Source of the DNA: Penium margaritaceum
Lineage: Eukaryota; Streptophyta; Zygnematophyceae; Desmidiales; Peniaceae
NCBI GenBank assembly: GCA_023375785.1
Contig: SZWC01007402.1
Span: 1-64,000 of the forward strand
Direction: 5' to 3'
Length of the DNA stretch: 64,000 nt
The notes under the pieces are model-generated. The model made no database searches. It had not been told where the DNA came from and worked only from the letters and a program-made list of their open reading frames with translations. The position numbers were made by a program, and so were the translations under genes. Positions 47,230-57,393 of the stretch are shown piece after piece; the first letter of the stretch is position 1, and the number at the start of each line of letters is the position of its first letter.

Positions 47230-47906
47230 CATCCGGGTTTGGCTGGGCAGTTTCCATATCGTGTACCCCAAGGCTCACTGCCTAAAATAGTGACACCCTG
47301 GGAACGCTGGTTCAAGGAGAGGGCTGATTTAAGGCCAGCTCGAGTGTGGGGAACAATGGCATGTGTCTGGTTCCCACACCCACAATGTGATAAAAAGCTC
47401 AGCCCACATGGACGGTGGTGTGTCTTTGTTGGGGTCTCTCATGCGTCAAAGGCGTGGCGGTTTTGGGACCCCATAAACCACTCCTTATTGGAAAGTCGGG
47501 ATGCTTCCTTTCTAGAGCACTTACCCTACAAGGAGTTCCGCACGCTGAGGCATACTCCATCCATGCCTACCCCTGAACACTATCCTACATACATCAGTGT
47601 CCCTGTGTTTGTTCCCAGCTCAACACCAGAGCCAAGCAAACGGATGGCTCCTGGAGCTGACACAGGCTCACCTGTGCCTAGAGGCCTGCTCACACCCACA
47701 GATCTTGCCAGCACAATTTCTGGTGCATGGTCCCCCCCACCAGGACTAAACCCCACTGGCACACACCCAGATACGATACCGAGGCTACTTCTACACCCTC
47801 GTCTGAACCAGAAAGCTGGTCCTTGCGTGCCCTGCCACGCGTCGATTACAGACAGTTATATCATACCGTCGGAGTCAACAACGAAGACATTCCATAGACA
47901 GAACCA
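47230..47906 (+). pseudogene. copia-4 integrase C-terminal region and linker (fossil)
   Basis: Translation shows TPWERWFKERADLRPARVWG, MACVWFPHPQCDKKLSPHGR, WCVFVGVSHASKAWRFWDP and FLEHLPYKEF, the same C-terminal integrase block as copia-2 (WCVFVGVSHASKAWRFSDP). A Ser/Pro-rich linker toward RT follows. Confidence 0.85.
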
Positions 47907-49475
47907 TTGACATTCAAGGAGGCAAGGGAGCGGTCTGATGCGCCAGCATGGGAGCAAGCCATGCGGGCTGAGCTAAACGCTCTACGAAATCATGGAGTGT
48001 ACGAGCTGGTGCCCATGCCTCCAGGACGGAAAGCCATAGACATCAAATGGGTGTTCAAACTGAAACGCAATCTGAAGGGTATAATTGCGAAGTACAAAGC
48101 CCGACTGGTAGCTAAGGGGCTCCACCAGATACCGGGGCCGGATTTCACAGACACATACGCGCCTGTTGGCAAGTACGGATCCAGCTATGCGCTGTTGGCT
48201 GTAGCGGCTTGTGAGGACTGGGACATCCATCAAATGGATGTTAAGAACACGTTCCTTAACGGTCCTCTGGAGGAGGAACTGTACGTGAAGCAACCAGAAG
48301 GATTTGAGGATAGGACAGACCGGGTATGGCTCTTGTTGAAAGCCTTGTATGGCCTGAAGCAAGTGCCATGGTGTTGGAATAAAGAAATTCAACGCACTCT
48401 GGAGAGTGGCGGGTTCACGCAGAATCTCTGTGACCCATTTCTCTTCTTGCTGTGGGAGGGAACGATGCCAATTTCTCTGTTGGTGTATGTGGATGATCTG
48501 CTCATTCTGTCCCCCTCAGTCACCCTCGTTGCACACACCAAAGCACTCCTCACACCACACTATCGCATGACAGACTTGGGTGAGGCACAGAGTTTCCTTG
48601 GCATGACCATCGTCAGGGACAGAGAGGCACGGATACTTACTTTGTATCAAGGACGGTTCATTGCCCATATCACTGCCTGGTTTCAACATCTCGTACACCA
48701 TCTCCCAGAACAACAGTCCCCCGTGAGCCCTGATGTCTATGCACACCTGTTGGATGTACGCACTACTGACTGTGGACCTGACACTGACCCTACACCGTAT
48801 CCACAAATTACTGGTAGTCTCTCCTGCCTTGCTTCCACAACACGACCTGACATCTCCTGTGCAGTCAATGTCTTGGCTCAGTTTGGCCAGCAGCCACGCA
48901 GCACACATCACAAGGCATTGCTCAAGCTGTTGTGTTATGTGTTGGACACAGCTGGACTTGGACTGGAGTTTGCTCCCACATCAAGCCCGCTGCTTGATGG
49001 GTACTGTGACAGTGACTATGCTTGTGATCGTACAGCTCGCAGTCGCGGTGGTTATGTATTTCGGGTGCGGGGCACTGCTGAGTCGTGGCGAAGCGCAAAC
49101 CAATCGTGTGTGGCACGCAGTGTGGCTGAAGCTGAGTACATGACACTGGATGAGACCGCATGTGAGGGCATTTGGCTTGCGTGTCTGCTTGAAGAATTGG
49201 GGCTAGTGGTGTCTGCTGTGCCACAACATAGCAACAGTTCTGCTGCTCGCCGCATTGCTGCCAATAATAGTGTGTTGCATCCACGCACTAAGCACATCAA
49301 TGCGTAACATCACTTCAATAGTAAGGCGGTTGAAGCAGGCATCACTAGTGTTTGCACCATCAGTGGCGACGCCCAGTTGGCTGACTTCCTTACCAAAGCC
49401 TTACCCTCCTCCTCACTACATCAACAACTGCATCAACTGGGCGGTATGCCCACTGCACTCACGTCCAAAGAAGTA
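47907..49475 (+). pseudogene. copia-4 reverse transcriptase and RNase H region (fossil)
   Basis: RT landmarks are IDIKWVFKLKRNLKG, YKARLVAKGLHQIPGPDFTD, CEDWDIHQMDVKNTFLNGPL, KALYGLKQVPWCWNKEI and SLLVYVDDLLILSPS (YVDD at 48486-48497). RNase H landmarks are STTRPDISCAVNVLAQFGQ, LDGYCDSDYACDRTARSRGG, ARSVAEAEYMTL and LADFLTKALPSSS just before the 3' LTR. It is closely related to copia-2 Pol. The stretch up to 49475 includes the short 3' untranslated part. Confidence 0.92.
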
Positions 49476-50033
49476 TGTCAATCCCTGTGTATATATCTTT
49501 CCATTGGTGTGGTCGTGAGTGCACAGGGCATGCTGGCTCAGAGAGTGGAGGTGACACACCATGAGCGCGACATTCTGGCAGGTGTTCTCATCGCCTTCGA
49601 GCCTTGAGTACTAATGTGGTCACCTCTGACTTAGCTGCATTGCCCGATGCAGCCTAGAAAGACAAGATGCTGAACCTTACATTCAGTTTTTAACATCTTA
49701 GGATACCTAGATTATTCCGTCCGCTGGATGTTTCTTGGACCAATGTAAGCTTGTTGACTGGGTGTTATCTCGGACCCCTATTTGGGTCGTCCACGTTTAG
49801 GAACCCTCTTTCAAGGGTCAAGTGAGGGCTTCGTCCTCGCTTCACTTTTGGGCCGGCAAGCTTCGCTCGCCGGCCGACTGGTGGGACTCGGCTAGCGAGT
49901 CCCACCTGTAAGAGCTCTATGGGCTCTTACTAGCCAAAAACATGAGGCAGCCATGGACTTTTAGCTCTAGCGTACTCTACCATTGATGAAACACCATGAG
50001 ACTGGTCCCAATCTGTTCATTTTTGCTTTCTCA
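49476..50033 (+). repeat. 3' LTR of copia-4
   Basis: Starts TGTCAATCCCTG and ends TTTCTCA, where satellite resumes. It aligns end to end with 44840-45398. Its first stem-loop (49851-49875) keeps pairing of GGCCGGC with GCCGGCC but has the loop in the opposite sense (TTC for GAA). The second (49880-49906) is a perfect 11-bp stem. Confidence 0.93.
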
Positions 50034-53000
50034 CGCGCAACTAGGGCACAACTAGGGTGTAGATAGTGTCCAACTGAGGCGCGACTAGGGTGCAACTAGG
50101 GCGCAAGTAGGGCGCAACTAGGACGCAAGAACGAAGCAAGTAAGGCACATCTAGGGCGTAACTAGGGCACAACTAGGGTGCAACTAGGGGGCTACTGGGG
50201 CGCAAGCAAAGCGAAACTAGGGTGCAACTAGGGCGAAACTAGGGCGCAACTAGGGCACAACGAGGGTATAGCTAGTGCCCAACTGAGGCGCAACTAGGGC
50301 GCAACTTGGGCATGTGTAGGGCGTGACTAGGGCGCAACTAGGGCATGATTAGGGCGTAACTAGGGTATGTGTAGGGCGTAACTAGGGTGCAAGTACAGCG
50401 CAAGTAGGGCGCAAGAAGGACGCAAGAAGGGTGCAAGAAGGATGAAACTAGGGCACAACTAGGGTACAACTAGGGTGTAAGTAGGGCACACGTAGGATGA
50501 AACTAGGGCACAACTAGGGCACAACTTGGGTGCAAGTAGGGGGCAAGAAGGGCGTAAGTAGGGTGCAACTAGAGTGCAAGTAAGACGTAACAAGGGCACA
50601 AGTAGGCCGCAGGTAGGACGCAAGTAGGGGGCAACTAGGGCGCAAGTAGGTTGCAACTAGGGCGCAACTACCGCATAGCTAGTGTCCAACTGAGGCGCAA
50701 CTAAGGTGTAACTAGGGTGCAACTAGGACGCATGTAGGACACAACTAGGGCGCAATTAGGACGCAACAAGGGCACAACTAGGGTGCAAGTAGGGCACAAC
50801 TAGGGTGTAAGTAGGGCGCAACTAGGGTGCAACTAGGGCACAATTAGGGTGTAGCTAGTGTCCAACTGAGGTGCAAGTAGGGCGCAACTCGGGGGCAACT
50901 AGGGTGCAACTAGGACGCAAGTAAGGCACAACTAGGACGCAACTAGGGCGCACCTAGGACGAAACTAGGGCACAACTATGGCATATGTAGGGTGCAACTA
51001 AGGCACAATTAGGGCCCAACTAAGGTGCAAGTCTAGCATAACTAGGGCGTAACTAGGGCACAACTAGGGCACAAGAAGGGCGTAGTTAGGACAAAACTAG
51101 GGCGTAACTCAGGTGCAAGTAGGGTGTAGTTAGTGCCCAACTGACGCACAACTAGGGCACAACTAGGGTGCAACTAGGGTGCAACTAGGGTGCAAGTAAG
51201 GTGCAACTAGGGTGCAAGTAGGGTGCAAGTAGGGCGCAAGTTGGGCGCAAGAAGGGTGCAAGTACGGCGCAACTAGGGCACAACTATGATGTACCTAGGA
51301 CGCAACTGGAACGCAACTAGGGCACAACTAGGATGCAACTAGGATGCAACTGGGGCGCAACTAGGGTGAACTAGGGTGTAGCTAGTGCCTAACTGAGGCT
51401 CAGCTAGGGTGCAACTAGGACACAAGTAGGGTGCAAGTAGGGCGCAAATAGGGTGCAAGTAAGACGCAACTAGGGCGCAATTAGTGTACAACTAGGACGT
51501 AGCTACTGGCCAACTGAGGCGCAACTAGGTCGCTACTAAAACGCAACAAGGGTGCAACTAGGGCGCATGTAGGGTGCAGTAGGGCACAAGAAGTGCGCAA
51601 GTAGAGTGCAAATAGGGCACAAGTAAGGAACAACTAGGGAACCATTAGCGTGCAACTAGGGCGTAACTAGGGTACAAGTAGGGTACAACTAGGGCACAAC
51701 TTGGGCGCAACTAGGGAGCCACTAGGATGCAAGTAGGGCGCAAGTAGCAAGAAACCAGGACAGAACTATGGCGCAACTAAGGCACAAGTAGGGCCCAAGG
51801 AGGGCGCAACCAGGATGCAACTAGTGCACAAGTAGGGCGTAAGTAGGACGCAACTATGGATGCAAGTAGGGCGCAACGAGGACACAACTACGGCGTAGCT
51901 ATTCCCCAACTGAGGCACAACTAGGGCGCATCTAGGGCACAACTAGGATGCAAGTACGGCGCAAGTAGGTTGCAAGTAGGGTGTAACTAGGGCACAACTA
52001 CGGCGCAACAAGGGCAAAAGTAGGACGCAACTGGGGTGCAACTAGGGTGTAGCTAGTGTCCAAGTGAGGCGCAACTAGGGCACAACTAGGGTGGAACTAT
52101 GGTGCAAGAAGGGCACAAGGAAGGGCGCAAATCAAGTACAAGTCGGGCGCAATTAAGGCGCAATGAAGGTGCAGCTAGGGTGCAACGAGGGTGTAGCTAG
52201 TGCCAAACTGAGGCGCAACAAGGATGCAACTAGGGTGCAACTAGTGTGTAACTATTGCGCAACTAGGGTACAACTATTGCAGAAGTAGGGTGCAACTAGG
52301 GCGAAACTAGGGCCCAACTAGGGCGCAACTAGGGCGTAACTAGGGCACAACTAGGACGTAGCTAGTATCCAACTGAGGCGCAACTAGGGTACAACTTGGG
52401 CGCAACAATGCCGTGACAAGGACGCAATAAGGGCGCAAGTAGGACACAAGTAGCGGGCAAGTAGGGTGCAAGTAGGGCGCAAGTAGAGCGCAACTAGCGC
52501 GTAGCTAGTGTGCAATTAAGGCGCAACTGGGACCCAACTAGGATGCAACTAGGGTGCAACTAGGGTGCAACTAGGGTGCAAGTAGGGTGTAGATAGGGCG
52601 CAAGTAGGGCGCAAGTAGGGTACAAGTAGGGCGCAAGTAGGGCGCAACTAGGACGCAACTAGTACGCAAGTAGGGAGCAACAAGGGCACAAATAGGACGC
52701 AACTACGGTGCAACTAGGGTGCAACAAGGGTGCAACTAGGGTGCAAGAATGGCGTAACTAGGTCGCAACTACGGTGCAACTAGGGCACAACTAGGGTGCA
52801 ACTAGGGCGCAACTAGGGTGCATCTAGAGTCCAAGTAGGGCACAACTAGGGCGCAAATCGGGCGCAACTAGGGGGTAGCTAGTGCCCAACTGAGACACAA
52901 CTAGGTCGCAACTAGGGTAAATTTAGGGCGTAACTAGGAAACAAGTAGAGCGCAACTAGGGCACAACTAGGGCACACCTAGGACGCAACAAGGGCACAAC

Positions 53001-56000
53001 TATGGCGTATCCAGTGTGCAACTGAGGCACAACCAGGGTACAACTAGGATGCAAGGAGGGTACAAAAAGGGCACAACTAGAGCACAAGGAAGGTACAATG
53101 ATGGTGCAACTAGAATGCAACTAGGGTGTAACTAGGGCATAGGTAGTGTCCAACAAAGGCGCAACTAGGGTGCAACTAAGGCGCAACTAGGGCGCAACTA
53201 GGGTGCACATAGGGCACAAGAGGGGCGCAAAAAGGGAGCAACTACAGCACAACTATGGCACAACTAGGGCACAACTAGGGCACACCTTTGGCGCAAGTAG
53301 GACACAAGCAGGACACAAGTAGGGCCCAACTAAGGGGCAACTAGGGAGCAACTAGGGCGTAACTAGGGAACAAGAAGGGCTCAATTAGGGTACAACTAGG
53401 ATGCAACTAGGGCTCAACTAAAGCGTAGTGAGTGCCCAACTAAGGCGCAACTAGGGCACAACTAGGGCGCAACTAGGGCGCAACTAAGGCGCAACTAGGG
53501 CGCAATTAGGGCTCAAAGAGGGCACAAGTAGTGCGCAACTAAGGCGCAACTTGGGCACAACTAGGGCGTAGCTAGTGTCCAACTGAGGCATAACTAAGGG
53601 CAACTAGGGCGCAAATAGGGCACAAGTAGGGTGCAACTAGGGCGCAAGTAGGGTGCAAGTAGGGCGCAACTAGGGTGCAACTAAGGGCACAACTAGGATG
53701 CAAGTAGGGAAAAAGTAGGGTGCAACTAGGACACAACTAGGACACAACTAGGGCGCAACTAGGACACAGCTAGGGCGCAACTAGGGCGTAGCTAGTGTCC
53801 AACTATGGCTCAACTAGGGCACAACAAGGGCCCAATTAGGACACAAATAGGGCACAACTAGGGAACAACTAAGGTGAAACAAGGGCACAACTAGGGTACA
53901 ACTAGGGCGAAACTAGTGCCCAACTGAGGTGCAACTAGGGCGCAACTAGAATGCAACTAGGGTGCAACTAGGGTGCAACTAGGACGCAAGTAGGGTACAA
54001 CTAGGGTGCAAGTAGGGTGCAAGTAGGGTGCAAGTAGGGCATAACTAGGGCACAACTCGGGCACAACTAGGGCGCAACTAGGGTACAAGTAGGGTGCAAC
54101 AAGGGCATAACTAGGGCGCAACTAGGGCGCAACTAAGGCACAAATAGAGCGGAAGTAGGGTGCAACAAAGGCGCAAATAGGACGCAAGTAGGGCGCAACG
54201 AGGGTGCAACTAGGGCACAACTAGGACGCAAGTAGGGCGCAACTAGGGGCGTAAGTAGGGCGTAGAAAAGCATATCTATTCCTCCACTAAGGAGCAAGTA
54301 GAGCGCAACTAGGGCGTAAGTAGGGCGTAACGAGGGAGCAAGAAGGGTGCAACTATGGCACAACTAGGGTATAACTAGGGCGCAAATAGGATGCAACTAG
54401 CACGTAACTAGGGCGTAGCTAGTACTCAACTGAGTTATAACTAGGGCACAACTAGGGCGCAACTAGGACGCAAGGAAGGGTGCAAGTAGGGCACAACTAA
54501 GGCACAACTAGGGTGCAACGAGGGTGTAGCTAGTATCCAACTGAGGTGCAACTAGGGCGTAACTAAGGCACAACTACAGCGCAAATGTTGCACAAATAGG
54601 GCGCAATGAGGGCACAAGTAGGGTGCAACTAGGGTGCAACTAGGACGCAACTAGGGTGCAAGAAGGACGCGACTAGGGCGCAACTAGGGTGTAACTGGGG
54701 CGTAGCTAGTGCCCAACTGAGGCGCAATAAGGGCACTACTAGGGTACAACTAGGACGGAAGTAGGGCGCAACTAGGGTGCAAGTAGGGTACAAGTAGGGC
54801 GCGAGTAGGACGCAAGGAAGGCGCAAGTAGGGTACAACTAGGACACAACTAGGGTGCAACTAAGGCGCAACTAGAGCATAAGTAGGACGCAAGTAGGGCG
54901 TTACTAGGGCGCAACTAGGATGCAACTAGGATGCAACTAGGACGCAACTAGGGCAAACAAGAGCGTAGCTAGTGTCCAACTGAGACTTAACTAGGGTGCA
55001 ACTAGGGCACAACTAGGGCACAACTAGGGCGCAAGTAGGGTGCAAGTAGGGCGCAACTAGGACGCAACTACGGTGCAACTAGGGTGTAGCTAGTGCCCAA
55101 CTGAGGCGCAACTAGAGCGCAACTAGAACGCAACTAGGGTGTAACTAGGACGCAAGAAGGGTACAACTAGGGTGCAAGAAGGGTGCAAGTAGAGTGCAAG
55201 TAGGACTAAATTAGGGGACAACTAAGGCACAATTAGGGTGAAACTAGTGTATAATTAGGGTGCAAGTAGGGTGCAACTAGGGCGTAACTACGGTTTAAAC
55301 TAGGGCGCAACTAGGACGCAAGTAGGGCGTAAGTAGGGCATAACAAGGGCGCAACTAGGGCGCAAGTAGGGCACAACTAGGGCGCAAGTAGGGTGCAACT
55401 AGGGCGTAAATAGGGCGCAACTAGGGTGTAGCTAGTGCCCAACTGAGGCGCAACTAGGACGTTACTTGGGCACAACTAGGGCACAAGTAGGGTACAACTA
55501 GGACGCAACTAGGGTGTAACTACGGCACAACTAGGATGTAACTAGGGTGCAACTAGGGCGTAGCAAGTTACCAACCGGGGCGCAAATAGGGCGCAACTAG
55601 GGCACAACTAGGGCACAAGGAGGGCGTAAGTAGGGCGCAACTAGGGTGCAACTAGGGTGCAACTAGGGCACAACTAGGTGCAACTAGGACGTGGCTAGTG
55701 TCCAACTGAGGCGCAACCAAGGGCCAACTAGGGCGCAAGTAGGGCGCAACTATGGCACAAGTAGGGCGCAAGTAGGGTACAACCTGGGCGCATGTAGGGA
55801 GTAACTAGGGTGCAAGTAGGAAGTCATTAGGACATAACTGGGGTACAACCAGGGCGCAACTAGTGGATACGTAGAATGCAAGCAAGGTGCAAGTAGGGTG
55901 CAACTAAGGTTCAATTAGGGCACAACTAGTGGACACGTAGAATGCAAGTAATGTGCAGTAAGACACAACTACGGTGCAACTAGGGCGTAAGTAGGGTGCA

Positions 56001-57357
56001 AGTAGGGCGCGAGTAGGACACAAATAGGGTACAACTAGTGCGCAAATAGGGCGTAATTAGGACGCAAGTAGGGCACAACTAAGGCACTACTAGGGCACAA
56101 CTAGGGCGTAGCAAGTGTCCAATCGAGGCACAACTAGCGTGCAAATAAAGTACAAGTAGGACGCAAGTAGGGCGCAACTGCATCGCAAGTATGGCTTATG
56201 TAGGGTGCAACTAGGATGCCAGTAGGGCGCAACTAGGGCACAACTAGGGTGTAGCTAGTGTCCAACTGAGGCGCAACTAGGGCTGAACTAGGACTCAAGT
56301 AGGATGCAACTAGGGTTCAACTAAGGCACAACTAGGGCGCAACCAGGGCACAACTAGGGCGCAAGGAGGTTGCAAGTAGGGCACAAGTGGGGCGCATCTA
56401 GGGCATACCTGAGGCATAACTAGGACGTAAGTAGGGCACAAGTAGAGCACAAGTAGGGAGCTAGTAGGGCGCAAGTAGGGCACAACTAGGACGCAACTAG
56501 GATGGAACTAGGGTGCAACTACGATGCAAGTAGGGCGCAAGTTGGGCACAACTAGGGCGTAACTAGGGTGCAATAAGGACGCATGTAGGGCGTAAGTAGG
56601 GCGAAACTAGGGCGTAACTAGGGCACAACTATAGCGTAGCTCTTGCTCAATTGAGGCGCAACTAGATTGCAAGTCGGGTGCAACTAGGGCGCAAGTAGGG
56701 CACAAATAGGATGCAAGTAGGGAACAAGTAGGGTACGTATAGGGCGCAACTAGGGCACAACTAGGGCGCAACTAGGGTGCAACTAGGGTGCTACTTGGGC
56801 GTAGCTAGTGCCCAACTTAGGTATAACTAGGGCGCAACTAGGGCGCAAGGAGGATGTAACTAGGGCATAAGTAGGGTGCAACTAGGGTGCATGTAGGGTG
56901 CAAGTAGGGTGCAACTAGGACGAAAATAGGGTGCATCTAGGGTGCAAATAGGACGCAAGTAGGGTACAAGAAGGGCGCAACTAGGGTGCACCTAGAGCGT
57001 AAATAGGGTGCAAGTAGGACGCAAGTAGGCCACAACTAGGGTGCAACTAGGGAGCAACTAGGGCACAACAAGGGCACAACAAGGGCACAACTTGGTCATA
57101 ACTAGGGCGCAATTAGGGCAAGTTAGGATGCAACTAGGGTATAGCTAGTGTCTAACTGAAGTACAACTACGGTATAACTAGGGCCCAACTAGGACGCAAG
57201 TAGTACGCAACTAGGGCACAAGTAGGGCACAAGTATGGCGCAAGTAGGAAGCAAGTACGACACTATTAGGATGCAGCTAGGGTGCAAGGAGGGCACAACT
57301 AGGACGCAAGTAGGGCACAACTAGGAGGCAAGTAGGGCACAAATGGGGTGTAACTAG
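50034..57357 (+). repeat. 11-bp satellite array, block F
   Basis: Same satellite and strand as the other blocks, with frequent marker dimers (near 50270, 50680, 50855, 52200, 52880, 53570, 54715, 55090, 55440, 56250 and 56810). A roughly 28-bp non-satellite patch lies at 54263-54290. The right end stops abruptly at the Ty3 element. No gene is seen. Confidence 0.95.
54263..54290. other. Small non-satellite patch
   Basis: The bases between GGGCGTAG and AAGGAGCAAG read AAAAGCATATCTATTCCTCC, unlike any 11-bp unit variant. It may be filler DNA from break repair or the scar of an excised element. It is too short to identify. Confidence 0.5.
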
Positions 57358-57393
57358 CAAGTGAGCGCACCCGACTAGCATCGGGTACTCGAC

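Larger units (their letters stand above)
44840..50033 (+). mobile_element. Ty1/copia element (copia-4) with both LTRs, internally deleted
   Basis: A 5194-bp plus-strand element inserted in the satellite, with LTRs of 559 bp (44840-45398) and 558 bp (49476-50033), roughly 89% identical by eye. In order it has a tRNA-iMet-type PBS, a leader, Gag with CCHC knuckle, a Gln/Pro-rich segment, the C-terminal integrase region, RT and RNase H. Protease and integrase catalytic parts are not recognisable, so the element is broken. Flanks are GGCGC (44835-44839) and CGCGC (50034-50038), a 4-of-5 duplication. Gag and Pol are close to copia-2, so both belong to one lineage. Confidence 0.92.

Noticed and set aside
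47982-49300. Minus-strand frames opposite copia-4 RT-RNase H
   Set aside because: They are antisense shadows of the plus-strand Pol region.
480-57350. Many 60-120-codon minus-strand frames rich in Cys, Pro, Leu and Tyr
   Set aside because: They arise from the 11-bp repeat (three units equal eleven codons) and stop wherever the local unit has AAC in the wrong phase. They show no conserved length, start or context.
456-57357. Telomeric repeat or interstitial telomere
   Set aside because: The unit contains CTAGGG, but the period is 11 and there are no TTTAGGG or TTAGGG runs. The resemblance is limited to TAGGG.
456-57357. CRISPR array
   Set aside because: There is no alternation of long conserved repeats with unique spacers, and the window is clearly eukaryotic.
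456-57357. Centromere of the chromosome
   Set aside because: A long satellite with chromoviruses is compatible with a centromere, but sequence alone cannot show centromere identity. The unit is far shorter than typical centromeric monomers. No feature is claimed.
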